Source: Streptomyces aidingensis (GTDB taxonomy: Bacteria; Actinomycetota; Actinomycetes; Streptomycetales; Streptomycetaceae). From it: 64,000 nt of DNA. The stretch lies in the NCBI RefSeq assembly GCF_900112355.1, contig NZ_FOLM01000001.1, forward strand, positions 541,276-605,275, in the 5' to 3' direction. A program made the translations under genes and the position numbers. Positions 34,921 through 44,104 of the stretch are shown here, one piece after another. The notes under the pieces were generated by a model. It worked only from the letters and a program-made list of their open reading frames with translations. It was not told the DNA's origin and did no database searches. Positions within the stretch are counted from its first letter, which is position 1; every line of letters starts with the position of its first letter.

Positions 34921-35373
34921 ATGCAGGGCACGAAGGGCGAGACGCCCATCCGTTTGCTGGCCATCCGGGAGACCCCGCTCTCCGTCGACGAGGTCTTCGC
35001 CGCGGTGGGGGACGACACCGCCGGCGGCACCGCCCTCTTCGTCGGCACGGTCCGTGATCACGACGGGCACCGGCGGGGGGCGGCGGTCACTTCACTGGCC
35101 TATTCGGCGCATCCGACCGCCGAGGCGGAGCTGCGCCGGGTCGCCGAGGCGGTCGGCGGCGAGTACCCGGTGCGGGCCCTGGCCGCGGTGCACCGGGTCG
35201 GGGAGCTGAAGGTGGGGGATCTGGCCGTGGTGGTCGCCGTCTCCTGCCCGCACCGCGGCGAGGCGTTCGCCGCCTGCCGCAGCCTGATCGACTCCCTGAA
35301 GCACTCCGTTCCCATCTGGAAACACCAGACCTTCGAGGACGGCACCGAGGAGTGGGTCGGCGCCTGCGGGTAA
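34921..35373 (+). CDS. moaE: Molybdopterin synthase catalytic subunit MoaE
   Basis: A 150-residue protein (153 if ATG 34912). MoaE forms the large subunit of molybdopterin synthase and transfers sulfur from thiocarboxylated MoaD to cPMP. Diagnostic stretches are ALFVGTVRDHDG, HRVGELKVGDLAVVVAVSCPHR, and DSLKHSVPIWKHQTFEDG, in which the Lys residues at the active site are intact. ATG 34921 is preferred, because GAGGGAG at 34904-34910 gives a ten-base spacing, against two bases for ATG 34912. No moaD is adjacent. moeZ, which would recharge MoaD, is 31 kb upstream. Confidence 0.93.
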   Translation: MQGTKGETPIRLLAIRETPLSVDEVFAAVGDDTAGGTALFVGTVRDHDGHRRGAAVTSLAYSAHPTAEAELRRVAEAVGGEYPVRALAAVHRVGELKVGDLAVVVAVSCPHRGEAFAACRSLIDSLKHSVPIWKHQTFEDGTEEWVGACG

Positions 35374-35390
35374 CCGGCGCCCCGGGGCGG

Positions 35391-35489
35391 ACGGGACGGG
35401 CGGGGGTACCTCCCGGACCGGCCACGGGCCGGGCGGGGGCACCTCCCGGACCGGCCACGGGACGGGCGGGGGCACCTCCCGGACCGGCC
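35391..35489. repeat. Three tandem copies of a 33-bp repeat
   Basis: Units at 35391-35423, 35424-35456 and 35457-35489 differ at only a few positions, and a degenerate fourth begins at 35490. Each contains CGGGCGGGGGCACCTCCCGG, partly self-complementary. It lies between moaE and a small membrane gene. Although in one frame it reads as Pro/Gly/Ala repeats, there is no ribosome site or plausible protein. Confidence 0.85.
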
Positions 35490-35629
35490 ACGGGCCGGGG
35501 GAGGGCCGGCGCCCGTGGGCAGCCGGTGGGGGGAATCGGGTGATTTCGGCGGGCGGGGGCGGAACCACTCCGGTTGCGTAACTCGTTCCCCTGTCGGAGC
35601 GTTGTGCGTGCCTGACGGAAGGAGTGGCT

Positions 35630-35833
35630 ATGGCTGCGCTGTTGTGGTTGCTGATTCCGTTGACGGGGGCCGTGCTGGCGGGTGTCTGGAGTGCCTGGGC
35701 GACCCGCCGCCACTCCGGTACCAAGGGGGTCAACGACTCCGCCGGGGTGCGCGGCTACGAAGCCTTCCGCGCCGCCATGGAGCGGCGGGAGACCTCCCCC
35801 GGAATGCGGGGCGCCGCCCGGGCGGACGGCTGA
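35630..35833 (+). CDS. Small single-pass membrane protein (unknown)
   Basis: A 67-residue protein. ATG 35630 has an excellent GGAAGGAG at 35617-35624, which overrules the in-frame GTG at 35624 that lies inside that site. Residues 2-23 form one transmembrane helix (AALLWLLIPLTGAVLAGVWSAW). A polar C-terminus has a short conserved-looking helix (GYEAFRAAMERR). It is 26 bases upstream of the PDZ-Lon protease gene, as in other Streptomyces, and may be expressed with it. The function is unknown. Confidence 0.8.
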   Translation: MAALLWLLIPLTGAVLAGVWSAWATRRHSGTKGVNDSAGVRGYEAFRAAMERRETSPGMRGAARADG

Positions 35834-35859
35834 GCACCCCATCCCGTACTGTCGACGCC

Positions 35860-36945
35860 ATGTCGCGCCGCTCAGCCAGCCTGCTGACCTCCGGACTGCT
35901 GCTCATAGGACTCCTGTTCGCGGCGGTGCTGATCCGGGTGCCCTATGCGGAGATGTCCCCGGGGCCGACGGTCAACACCCTGGGCGACTACCGCGGCTCC
36001 CCGGTGCTCAGCATCGAGGGCGAGCAGACCCACGAGACCTCGGGCCATCTGAACATGACGACGGTCCGGGTCACCGGCGTGAACTACCGGATGAGCCTGG
36101 CGGAGGCCGTGATGGGCTGGCTGTCGTACGACGCCGCGGTCATCCCGCACGAGACGCTCTACCCGGACGAGCGCTCGGCCGACGAGGTCGAGCAGCAGAA
36201 CGCCGAGGAATTCAGCCGCTCGCAGGAGACCGCCAAGGTCGCGGCGCTGCGCGAGCTGGGCTACGAGCTGGAGACCGAGATCATTGTCTCGGCGGTGGTG
36301 GACGGCGGCCCGGCGGAGGGCAGGCTGCACGCGGGCGATGTGATCGTGGCGGTGGACGGCACCAAGGTGACCGAGCAGGAGCAGGTCGCCGAACTGGTCA
36401 CCGCCCACCGGGCCGGTGAGGAGGTGGTCCTCACCGTGGAGCGGGAACCCGAGGACGCCGAAGACACCGGGGATGCCCGGGACGGGGGGCGGGAGCGGCT
36501 GGACGTCACCATCACCACCGAGCCGGCCGAGGACGACGGCCGGGCGCTGATCGGTGTCCAGGTGGGACTCGGCTATGTCTTCCCCTTCGAGATCGACATT
36601 GAGCTCGCCGATGTCGGCGGCCCCAGCGCCGGGCTGATGTTCGCCCTGGGCCTGATCGACAAGCTCACCGAGGAGGACCTGACCGGCGGCACCTTCGTCG
36701 CCGGTACCGGCACCATCGACGAGGACGGCACCATCGGCCCGATCGGCGGCGTGACGATGAAGACCATCGCCGCCCGCGACAAGGGCGCCGAGTACTTCCT
36801 CACCCCGGCCGGCAACTGTCTCTCGGCCGCCGCCGACCCGCCCGGCGGGCTGACCCTGGTGAAGGTCGAGACCCTGGACGACGCCCTGGCGGCGCTGGAG
36901 AGCATCCGCGGCGGCGACCTGGACGCCCTGCCGCGCTGCGACTAG
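35860..36945 (+). CDS. PDZ-domain Lon-type serine protease
   Basis: A 361-residue membrane-anchored protease (S16-related, Rv3194c type). A single N-terminal helix (SLLTSGLLLIGLLFAAVLI) is followed by a PDZ domain (about residues 135-210, VVDGGPAEGRLHAGDVIVAV) and a C-terminal Lon protease domain. The Ser-Lys dyad is visible: Ser256 in GGPSAGLMFALG and Lys301 in TMKTIAARDKG, 45 residues apart as in Lon. There is no AAA+ domain, so degradation would be ATP-independent. ATG 35860 is the only start close to the TM helix. It ends at a bidirectional hairpin facing the PPA1309 gene. Confidence 0.9.
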   Translation: MSRRSASLLTSGLLLIGLLFAAVLIRVPYAEMSPGPTVNTLGDYRGSPVLSIEGEQTHETSGHLNMTTVRVTGVNYRMSLAEAVMGWLSYDAAVIPHETLYPDERSADEVEQQNAEEFSRSQETAKVAALRELGYELETEIIVSAVVDGGPAEGRLHAGDVIVAVDGTKVTEQEQVAELVTAHRAGEEVVLTVEREPEDAEDTGDARDGGRERLDVTITTEPAEDDGRALIGVQVGLGYVFPFEIDIELADVGGPSAGLMFALGLIDKLTEEDLTGGTFVAGTGTIDEDGTIGPIGGVTMKTIAARDKGAEYFLTPAGNCLSAAADPPGGLTLVKVETLDDALAALESIRGGDLDALPRCD

Positions 36946-36987
36946 CCCGGCCGTCCCCGGCCCGTCGCGATCATCCGGCCCCCGGCG

Positions 36988-37019
36988 GGGGCGGCGCGCC
37001 GCCGTCCGCGCGCCGCCCC
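36988..37019. terminator. Bidirectional hairpin between convergent genes
   Basis: A perfect 12-bp G/C stem (36988-36999 with 37008-37019) with an 8-base loop lies between the PDZ-Lon gene (+) and the PPA1309 gene (-). Confidence 0.7.
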
Positions 37020-37024
37020 GCCGC

Positions 37025-37615
37025 TCAGTCCTCGAAGGTGGCGGCCAGCGCCTCGGCCAGCCCCGGAACCAGATCCCGGCCGGTGAGCACGTCCTCGTCG
37101 GTGTCCTTGGCGCGCAGCCGGATGGCGGCCTCCCGGGCACCGGAGCGCAGCACCCCGACCGTCATCCTCACCTCCTGCCGCTCCGGGTGCTCGGCGACCC
37201 AGGCGCCCAGCGCCTCGGCGTTCTCCTCGCCGCGCAGTTCCTCCGGCACATCGGCCTCGGCCGAGGGCGGCAGCATCACCCGTTCCAGGGAGAGTGCGCA
37301 GCCGTCCACCGCCTCCGGCCAGGCGATGGTGGCCAGGAACTCGTCCAGCGGCACATCCGGCGGCAGCTCGTCCTGCTCCACCGGGGTGTAGGCGGGCTCC
37401 GGGGCGCCGGGACCGGCGCCGCCCTCCGGGTCGAGGCGGTCCGCCAGTTCGGGCTGCTCCTCCCGCAGCCGGACGGTGTCGACCAGTGCGAACAGCCGGG
37501 CCGGCAGGTCCCAGCCGAGGCCGGCCGCGTAGGAGTCGATGTCCAGCACGGCACGGGTGAGCGGCGCGGATTCCATGCGGTCCGCACCGGGGGTGTCAAG
37601 GTGGGTGTTGTCCAT
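37025..37615 (-). CDS. PPA1309 family protein
   Basis: A 196-residue acidic soluble protein with the family's typical N-terminus (LTRAVLDIDSYAAGLGWDLPARLFALVDT) and the mid-region LDEFLATIAWPEAVDGCALSLERV. The C-terminus reads VGVLRSGAREAAIRLRAKD. The family is restricted to actinobacteria and has no assigned function. ATG 37615 has AGGGG nearby. It is divergent from UPF0182, and the pair sits beside the PDZ-Lon gene in a conserved arrangement. Confidence 0.88.
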   Translation of the reverse strand: MDNTHLDTPGADRMESAPLTRAVLDIDSYAAGLGWDLPARLFALVDTVRLREEQPELADRLDPEGGAGPGAPEPAYTPVEQDELPPDVPLDEFLATIAWPEAVDGCALSLERVMLPPSAEADVPEELRGEENAEALGAWVAEHPERQEVRMTVGVLRSGAREAAIRLRAKDTDEDVLTGRDLVPGLAEALAATFED

Positions 37616-37777
37616 GGCCCCTATCGTGCCGCCCCGGCCCCCGGGGAGGGGAACTGAGTAAAGCTTGAGTAAGTTGTCCCAGTGGGCGACCCGTGAATCC
37701 GGGAGGGTTCCCGGTGGCCGTCCGCGATGGATCACATACACGCACGCTGTCCGCTCCGACTTTTGAGGTGGCGCACC

Positions 37778-40700
37778 TTGGCTTTCCAGATGCCGGACCG
37801 GGGCTCGGGTCGCCCCAACGGTCCGAACGGCCCCAGAGGCCCCAGGGGCCCCTTCGGCCCGCGTGGCCCGGGAGGGCGCGGGTTCAGCGTCGGACGCCCG
37901 TCCCGGGGCGCCAAGTCCGCGCTGATCACGGCGGCGATCCTGGCGGGTCTCGCCATTCTTTTCGCGATGTTCGCCGGGTTCTGGACGGACTGGATGTGGT
38001 TCGACTCGGTCGGCTACACCAGCGTCTACCGCACCCAGTTGCTGACCAGAATCCTGCTTTTCGCGATCTTCGGCGTGCTGATGGCGCTGGCGGTCGGCTT
38101 CAATATCTGGCTGGCCCACCGGATGCGTCCGCCGCTGTCCGCCATGTCGATGGAGCAGCAGAACCTCGACCGCTACCGGATGGCGATCGCGCCGTACAAG
38201 AAGTGGGTGCTGCTGGGCGTCGCGCTGCTGATCGGCCTGATCGCGGGCGCCTCGGCCTCGGGTCAGTGGCGGACCTGGCTGCAGTGGGTGAACGGCACGT
38301 CCTTCGGCATCAGGGACCCGCAGTTCAACCGCGATGTCTCGTTCTTCGCCTTTGACTACCCGTTCTACCGCTTCCTGCTGGGCTTCGGCTTCGCGGTCGT
38401 GGTGCTGTCGCTGATCGCCGCCGCCCTGACCCACTACCTCTACGGCGGGGTGCGGCTGTCCACCCCGGGCTCCCGGCTGACCGCCGCGGCCACCGGCCAC
38501 ATCTCGGTGCTGCTGGGCCTCTTCGTCGCCCTGAAGGCGGTGGCCTACTGGCTGGACCGGTACGGCCTGGCGCTCAAGAGCAGCGATTTCCGGGATGCCG
38601 AGGGCTGGACGGGCCTGCGCTATGTGGACGCCAACGCCTATCTGCCGGCCAAGACCATCCTGACCATCATCGCCGCCATCTGCGCCGTGCTGTTCTTCGC
38701 GACGCTGTGGCGCCGGATGTGGCAGCTTCCGGTGATCGGCCTGGGCCTGATGGTGCTCTCCGCGGTGCTGATCGGCGGGGTCTACCCGGCGATCGTGCAG
38801 CAGTTCCAGGTCAAGCCGAACGAGCAGGCCAAGGAGACCCCGTACATCCAGAAGCATCTGGACGCCACCAAGCAGGCGTACGGGATCGCCGATGTGCAGG
38901 AGGAGGCGTTCGGCCGCCAGCAGGCCGGCGAGGTGACCGACGAGAACCGCGAGGAGCTGCGGAACTCGGTGAGCACCACGGCCTCCATCCGCCTGGTGGA
39001 CCCGAATGTCATTTCGCCCGCTTTCCAGCAGTTGCAGCAGATCCGCGGCTACTACACCTTCGCCAACACCCTGGATGTGGACCGGTACCAGACGCCGGAC
39101 GGCGAGCAGGACACGGTGATCGGCGTCCGCGAGATCAACACCGCCGCGCTGCCGGACCGCAACTGGATCAACGAGCGGTTCCGCTACACCCACGGTTTCG
39201 GCGTGGTGGCGGCCGAGGGTGACGACATCCAGGACAACGGCACCCCGGTCTTCATGGAGAAGGAGCTGCCGCCGCAGGGCGAGCTGGGCGAGTACGAGCC
39301 CCGCATCTACTTCGGCGAGGCGACCACGAGCTGGTCCATCGTCGGCGGCCCGCAGCTCGAACTGGACTACATCTCCGGTGACACCGGCGCGGACGAGACC
39401 GCGGTCGGCGAGGAGGGCGAAGAGGGCCAGGAAGGCGGGCAGGAGGAGGCGCCGGCCGAGGACGAGCCGGAGCCGGGCCGCGAGGTCGACTACCGCTACG
39501 AGGGCGACGGCGGCGTCGCGCTCGACAACTACCTGCGCCGGGCGGCCTACGCGCTGACCATGGGAGAGCCCCAGATCCTCTACTCGGGGGCGATCGGCGA
39601 GGGCTCGCGGATCATGTACAAGCGGACGCCCAAGGAGCGGGTCGGCGAGGTGGCGCCCTGGCTGACCATCGACGGCGACCCGTATCCGGCGGTGGTGGAC
39701 GGCCGGGTGCTGTGGCTGGTGGACGCCTACACCACCACCAACGGCTTCCCGTACTCCTCGCGCACCGTGCTGGACCAGGCCACCGAGACCGCGCTGACCG
39801 ATGCCGAGCGGCAGGTGCTGGCGCAGCAGAACCAGATCAACTACATCCGCAACTCGGTCAAGGCCACGGTCGACGCCTACTCGGGCGATGTGGTGCTGTA
39901 CGCCTGGGACGAGGACGAGCCCGTCCTGAAAACCTGGATGAAGGCCTTCCCGGGCACGGTGGAGCCGCGCAGCGAGATCTCGGACGAGCTGATGCAGCAC
40001 CTGCGCTATCCGCAGGACCTGTTCAACGTCCAGCGGGAGCTGCTGCAGCGCTACCACGTGGACTCCGCCAGCCTGTTCTACGCGGGCGGTGAGCGCTGGC
40101 AGGTGCCGGACGACCCGACCCGTCCGGGCAACCCGGTCCCGGCCTACTACCTGTCCATGCGGATGCCGGGCCAGGAGGAGCGCGAGTTCTCGCTGACCAC
40201 CACCTTCAACCCGCGGGACCGCGACACCCTGGCCGCCTACATGGCGGTGGTGGCCGACGCGGCCAGCGAGGACTACGGCACCATGCGGGTCCTCACCCTG
40301 CCGAACAACACCACCACCCCCGGCCCGAAACAGGTGCAGAGCCGGTGGAACGCCGAGCCGGACATCGCCGAGCGGATCAACCTGCTGCGACGCGGTGACT
40401 CGGAGATCGAGTACGGCAATCTGCTGACCGTGCCGCTCGGTGACGATCTGCTCTATGTGGAGCCGGTGTATGTGCGCGGCGCGGGCGCCAACTATCCGCG
40501 GATGCAGCGGGTGCTGGCCTCCTACGGCGAGGAGCTGGCCTTCGAGCCCACCCTGGACGAGGCGCTGAACGTGCTGTTCGGCGTCACCGAGGCCGGGGAG
40601 GAACCCGAGCAGCCTCAGGAGCCGGAGCAGCCGCCGGAGGGCGAGGAGGAGCCGCCGGCCGAGGAGGAGAGCCTGGCCGATCTGGTCGGGCAGGCGCTCC

Positions 40701-40861
40701 AGGCCCAGGAGGACGCCGACGCGGCGCTGTCCGAGGGCGACTGGGCGGCCTATGGCGAAGCCCAGGAGCGGCTGCGGCAGGCGATGGAGAGGATCGCCGA
40801 GCTGGAGGGCGTCACCCGCCCGGAGGACGAACCGGCCGAGGAGGGCGAGCAGACCGAGTAG
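37778..40861 (+). CDS. UPF0182 family large membrane protein
   Basis: A 1027-residue protein starting at TTG 37778 (MAFQMPDRG), with GAGGTGG at 37765-37771. That N-terminus matches the usual Streptomyces start and overrules the longer frame from 37727. After a Gly/Pro/Arg/Asn-rich tail there are seven transmembrane helices (about residues 45-350), then a large domain likely outside the membrane (~360-910) with repeated [11 protein letters not shown] and [16 protein letters not shown] type strands. A strongly acidic Glu/Pro-rich C-terminus ends with a helical segment ([21 protein letters not shown]). Function is unknown; homologues are universal in actinobacteria (Rv3193c type) and adjoin the PDZ-Lon protease, suggesting a shared envelope role. 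Confidence 0.92.
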   Translation: MAFQMPDRGSGRPNGPNGPRGPRGPFGPRGPGGRGFSVGRPSRGAKSALITAAILAGLAILFAMFAGFWTDWMWFDSVGYTSVYRTQLLTRILLFAIFGVLMALAVGFNIWLAHRMRPPLSAMSMEQQNLDRYRMAIAPYKKWVLLGVALLIGLIAGASASGQWRTWLQWVNGTSFGIRDPQFNRDVSFFAFDYPFYRFLLGFGFAVVVLSLIAAALTHYLYGGVRLSTPGSRLTAAATGHISVLLGLFVALKAVAYWLDRYGLALKSSDFRDAEGWTGLRYVDANAYLPAKTILTIIAAICAVLFFATLWRRMWQLPVIGLGLMVLSAVLIGGVYPAIVQQFQVKPNEQAKETPYIQKHLDATKQAYGIADVQEEAFGRQQAGEVTDENREELRNSVSTTASIRLVDPNVISPAFQQLQQIRGYYTFANTLDVDRYQTPDGEQDTVIGVREINTAALPDRNWINERFRYTHGFGVVAAEGDDIQDNGTPVFMEKELPPQGELGEYEPRIYFGEATTSWSIVGGPQLELDYISGDTGADETAVGEEGEEGQEGGQEEAPAEDEPEPGREVDYRYEGDGGVALDNYLRRAAYALTMGEPQILYSGAIGEGSRIMYKRTPKERVGEVAPWLTIDGDPYPAVVDGRVLWLVDAYTTTNGFPYSSRTVLDQATETALTDAERQVLAQQNQINYIRNSVKATVDAYSGDVVLYAWDEDEPVLKTWMKAFPGTVEPRSEISDELMQHLRYPQDLFNVQRELLQRYHVDSASLFYAGGERWQVPDDPTRPGNPVPAYYLSMRMPGQEEREFSLTTTFNPRDRDTLAAYMAVVADAASEDYGTMRVLTLPNNTTTPGPKQVQSRWNAEPDIAERINLLRRGDSEIEYGNLLTVPLGDDLLYVEPVYVRGAGANYPRMQRVLASYGEELAFEPTLDEALNVLFGVTEAGEEPEQPQEPEQPPEGEEEPPAEEESLADLVGQALQAQEDADAALSEGDWAAYGEAQERLRQAMERIAELEGVTRPEDEPAEEGEQTE

Positions 40862-40901
40862 CGCGAGCGGAGCGAGCAGACCGGCCGGGCCGGGCACGTC
40901 G

Positions 40902-40935
40902 ATCCGGCGGGCGCCGCGCGCGGCGCCCGCCGGAT
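40902..40935 (+). terminator. Hairpin after the UPF0182 gene
   Basis: A 16-bp perfect inverted repeat (40902-40917 with 40920-40935), nearly without a loop, lies 40 bases after the UPF0182 stop. The innermost pairs would open in practice. Confidence 0.65.
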
Positions 40936-41028
40936 GATCTAGGCCCCTGTTCCGCGTGGTACAGTAGTCACGTTCCTGACGGAAATCCTCACGTTCCCGC
41001 GGAGAGGCCCGGAAGGAACACCACTCGA

Positions 41029-41105
41029 CGCGGGGTGGAGCAGCTCGGTAGCTCGCTGGGCTCATAACCCAGAGGTCGCAGGTTCAAATCCTGTCCCCGC
41101 TACCA
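41029..41105 (+). tRNA. Initiator tRNA-fMet (anticodon CAU)
   Basis: A 77-nt cloverleaf with encoded CCA. The initiator signatures are all present: an unpaired first position (C1 opposite U72), three consecutive G-C pairs at the base of the anticodon stem (CTGGG CTCATAA CCCAG), and an A11-U24 pair in the D stem. These distinguish it from elongator Met and Ile2 tRNAs with the same anticodon. T arm GCAGG-TTCAAAT-CCTGT is normal. The gene stands alone, between UPF0182 and the ROK gene, and is followed by its own terminator. Confidence 0.96.
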
Positions 41106-41108
41106 CCG

Positions 41109-41142
41109 CGAAGGCCCCGGAGCCCAGGCTCCGGGGCCTTCG
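41109..41142. terminator. Terminator of the tRNA-fMet gene
   Basis: An inverted repeat of up to 16 bp (41109-41124 with 41127-41142) starts four bases after the CCA end. It also lies at the 3' side of the convergent ROK gene and can serve both. Confidence 0.8.
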
Positions 41143-41176
41143 TCCGTCGCGGGCCCCGGCGGGCCCTCGCGGGCGC

Positions 41177-42382
41177 TCAGCCGTCCGCGAGCAGCGCGTC
41201 GAGCTGGGCCGGGGCCAGCGCGTGCTCCACCACCATCAGCGCCGCGCCGTAGATGCCGGCCCGCTCCCCGGCGCGGGACTGCACGATCCGCAGGTTCTGG
41301 GTGGCCAGCGGCAGCGAGCGCTGGTAGACCACCTCCCGCACCCCGGCGATCAGATGCTCCCCGGCCTGGGACAGCGCCCCGCCGATCACGATCACCGAGG
41401 GGTTGAAGAAGCTGACCGCGGTGGCCAGCACCTCGCCGATGTCCCGGCCCGCCTGCCGCACCAGCTTGAGCGCGGTCACCGAGCCGCTGCGGGCCAGCCC
41501 CACCACATCGGCGCTGCCGCCGGCCGGGGAGCCGAGGCCGGTGAGCCGGGCGGCCAGGGCCGCGCCGCTGGCCACCGCCTCCAGGCAGCCGACGTTGCCG
41601 CAGCGGCAGGGCACCTCGGCGCCGTGCGGCAGCTGCACATGCCCCATGTCGCCGGCCACGCCCTGCGAACCGCGATGCAGCCGGCCGCCGCAGATCAGGC
41701 CGCTGCCGATGCCGGTGGCCACCTTGACGAAGATCATGTGCGGCCACTCGGGCCAGTGGGTGCGGTGCTCGCCGAGCGCCATGATGTTCACGTCGTTGTC
41801 CACCAGGGTGGCGGCGCCGCCCAGCCGTTCCTGCACATGGCCGGGCACGTCGAAGCCGTCCCAGCCCGGCATGATCGGCGGATTGGTGGGCCGCCCGGAG
41901 GCGTGCTCGACCGGCCCCGGCAGGCCGATGCCGATGCCCAGCAGATCCCGCTGGGTCCGCCCGATCTCGCCCAGCAGGGTGTCGCCCAGGGCGCACAGCT
42001 CTCCCAGAACGGCGTCCGGCCCGGCGGCGATGTCCATCGCACGGTTCTGCTCCACCAGCACCTGCCCGGACAGATCGGTGAGCGCGGCCTTGACATGGGT
42101 GGCGCCCACATCGGCGGCCAGCACCACCCGGGCGGCCGGGTTGAAGGCGAACAGCGAGGGCGGGCGTCCGCCGGTGGAGGGGCCCTTGTCGGTGTGGCGG
42201 AGCAGGCCGGAGGTGAGCAGGGTGTCGATCCGCTCGGCGACCGTGGAGCGGGCCAGCCCGGACTCGGCGGCCAGTTCGGCCCTGGTGCGCGGCCGTCCGT
42301 CGCGCACCAGCTGGAGCAGCACGGCGGTGCCGGCCGTCGGTCCGGCCGGAACCGGGCCGTTGTCCGTCGTTCGCTCCCCCAT
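41177..42382 (-). CDS. ROK-family transcriptional regulator
   Basis: A 401-residue ROK (repressor, ORF, kinase) protein. The N-terminal winged helix (AELAAESGLARSTVAERIDTL, about residues 34-54) is followed by a sugar-kinase-type domain: DVGATHVKAAL phosphate-binding strand, GIGIGLPGPV, DNDVNIMALGE, and VATGIGSGLI. The ROK zinc motif CRCGNVGC (near residue 258) is intact. It is divergent from a ribose-type ABC operon, which it presumably represses until a sugar ligand binds. ATG 42382 is the only good start. Confidence 0.92.
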   Translation of the reverse strand: MGERTTDNGPVPAGPTAGTAVLLQLVRDGRPRTRAELAAESGLARSTVAERIDTLLTSGLLRHTDKGPSTGGRPPSLFAFNPAARVVLAADVGATHVKAALTDLSGQVLVEQNRAMDIAAGPDAVLGELCALGDTLLGEIGRTQRDLLGIGIGLPGPVEHASGRPTNPPIMPGWDGFDVPGHVQERLGGAATLVDNDVNIMALGEHRTHWPEWPHMIFVKVATGIGSGLICGGRLHRGSQGVAGDMGHVQLPHGAEVPCRCGNVGCLEAVASGAALAARLTGLGSPAGGSADVVGLARSGSVTALKLVRQAGRDIGEVLATAVSFFNPSVIVIGGALSQAGEHLIAGVREVVYQRSLPLATQNLRIVQSRAGERAGIYGAALMVVEHALAPAQLDALLADG

Positions 42383-42451
42383 GAACCGTGCCCCCTTCTC
42401 CCTGGCCGGTCTTCGGTACGGCCTTCAGTACGTGAACGGTCGCTCAACGGT

Positions 42452-42550
42452 ACAACGTAGGTAACTTAACCCCAGCACTGCCCAGTCTTCTAGTAAATAG
42501 TGCGGGACTTTGTATTGACCCCCGGTAAAAGTCCTCTTACGTTGTCCGGC
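42452..42550 (+). promoter_or_regulatory. Promoter of the sugar ABC operon with a paired inverted motif; apparently leaderless
   Basis: TTGACC (42515-42520) and TACGTT (42538-42543) are separated by exactly 17 bp, a strong sigma-HrdB-type promoter. Initiation would fall at about 42550-42551, the first base of the ATG, and no ribosome site precedes that ATG. TACGTTGT (42538-42545), covering the -10, has an inverted copy ACAACGTA at 42452-42459 on the ROK-gene side; these may be ROK operator half-sites. Confidence 0.65.
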
Positions 42551-44104
42551 ATGACAGGCGCAACGCAGACGTCCCGCACGCCGGGAACCGCATCCGGCCC
42601 GCAGCCGCTGCTGTCGATGCGGGGCATCGTCAAGCAGTTCCCCGGTGTGCGGGCGCTGGACGGCATCGACCTGGAGGTGACGGCCGGCGAGGTGCACTGC
42701 CTGCTCGGCCAGAACGGCGCCGGCAAGTCCACCCTCATCAAGACGCTCTCCGGAGCCCACCAGCCGGACGCCGGCCAGATCCACTGGCAGGGCGAGGAGG
42801 TCCGGCTGCCCAACCCGCAGGCCGCCCTCCACCACGGCATCGCCACCATCTACCAGGAGCTCGACCTGGTGGACGGCCTCACCGTGGCGGAGAACATCTA
42901 CCTCGGCCATGAACGCACCCGCTGGGGCCTGACCGCCCGGGCGGATGCCGCCACCTCCGCCGCGGCGCTGCTGCACCGCCTCGGCCACCCCGAGATGTCC
43001 CCGGCCAAGGAGGTGGGCCGGCTCTCCGCCGCGGGCAAGCAGATCGTCTCCATGGCCCGCGCCCTCTCCCACGACGCCAGGCTGATCGTGATGGACGAGC
43101 CCTCCGCCGTGCTGGACCAGGAGGAGGTGGGGCGGCTGTTCGGCGTGATCCGCGAGCTGGCCGCCCAGGGCATCGCGATCGTCTACATCTCGCACCGGCT
43201 GGAGGAGATCCGCGAGATCGGCGACCGGATCACCGTGCTCAAGGACGGCCGCACGGTGGCGACCGGCCTCGATGTGGCCGACACCCCGACCCCCGACATC
43301 ATCCGGCTGATGACCGGCCGGTCCATCGACTATGTCTTCCCCGAGCGCGGAGCGGTCCCCGACCCCGCCACCGCACCGGTGCTGGAGGTCAGCGGCCTCA
43401 CCCGCCGCAAGGAGTTCACCGACATCTCCTTCGCCGTGCGGCCCGGGGAGATCGTCGGCCTGGCCGGGCTGGTCGGCTCCGGCCGCTCGGAGATCCTGGA
43501 GACCGTCTACGGCGCCCGCAGGGCGAGCGCCGGCACGGTCCGGGTCGAGGGCAGGGAGCTGCCGCCGGGCCGGGTCGGCGCCGCCATGGCGGCCGGCATC
43601 GGCTTCTGCCCCGAGGAGCGCAAGAGCCAGGCACTGCTGCTGCACGACCCGGTCTACCGCAACATCTCCCTGGCCAGCCTGGCCCGCTTCACCCGCCGCG
43701 GCTTTCTGGACGCCGACGGCGAGCGCAACGCCGCCGCCGAGCACACCCGGGCGCTGGACGTCCGCCCCACCGGGGTGGAGCGGGCGGTGAACACCCTCTC
43801 CGGCGGCAACCAGCAGAAGGTGGTGCTGGCCCGCTGGCTGCTGCGCGGCTGCAAGGTCCTGCTGCTGGACGAACCCACCCGCGGCGTGGACGTGGGCGCC
43901 CGCTCCGAGATCTACACCCTGATCCGCGACCTGGCCGCCCAGGGGATCGCCGTGGTCATGGTGTCCAGCGAGATCGAGGAGGTCATTGGCCTCGCCGACC
44001 GGGTGCTGGTGGTGTCCGACGGCCGGATCGTTTCCGACGGCCCCGCCGATGAGATCGATGAGCACGGGGTGCTCGACCTGGTGATGGAAGGAGATGTGGC
44101 GTGA
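42551..44104 (+). CDS. Sugar ABC transporter ATP-binding protein (RbsA/XylG-like)
   Basis: A 517-residue double ATPase, as in ribose/xylose/galactose importers of the CUT2 class. The first domain has GQNGAGKST (from residue 53), LSAAGKQIVSMARAL in place of a canonical LSGGQ signature, and IVMDEPSAVLD. The second has a weak Walker A (GLVGSGRSE), a perfect signature LSGGNQQKV (near 415) and LLLDEPTRGVDVG. One degenerate site is normal in this class. ATG 42551 is chosen because the promoter puts the transcript start there. The stop overlaps the permease start as GTGA. The sugar is not known. Confidence 0.92.
   Translation: MTGATQTSRTPGTASGPQPLLSMRGIVKQFPGVRALDGIDLEVTAGEVHCLLGQNGAGKSTLIKTLSGAHQPDAGQIHWQGEEVRLPNPQAALHHGIATIYQELDLVDGLTVAENIYLGHERTRWGLTARADAATSAAALLHRLGHPEMSPAKEVGRLSAAGKQIVSMARALSHDARLIVMDEPSAVLDQEEVGRLFGVIRELAAQGIAIVYISHRLEEIREIGDRITVLKDGRTVATGLDVADTPTPDIIRLMTGRSIDYVFPERGAVPDPATAPVLEVSGLTRRKEFTDISFAVRPGEIVGLAGLVGSGRSEILETVYGARRASAGTVRVEGRELPPGRVGAAMAAGIGFCPEERKSQALLLHDPVYRNISLASLARFTRRGFLDADGERNAAAEHTRALDVRPTGVERAVNTLSGGNQQKVVLARWLLRGCKVLLLDEPTRGVDVGARSEIYTLIRDLAAQGIAVVMVSSEIEEVIGLADRVLVVSDGRIVSDGPADEIDEHGVLDLVMEGDVA

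Noticed and set aside
35391..35489. Short CRISPR-like array
   Set aside because: The 33-bp units are directly adjacent with no variable spacers, and there are no cas genes.
35352..35543. Small Pro/Gly/Ala-repeat protein across the 33-bp repeats
   Set aside because: The frame is open only because the repeat length is a multiple of three; it starts inside moaE and has no ribosome site.
37655..37672. Direct repeat TGAGTAA x2 (11 bp apart) between the PPA1309 and UPF0182 genes as an operator
   Set aside because: The 7-base repeat is too short to support without conservation data, and no regulator gene is adjacent.
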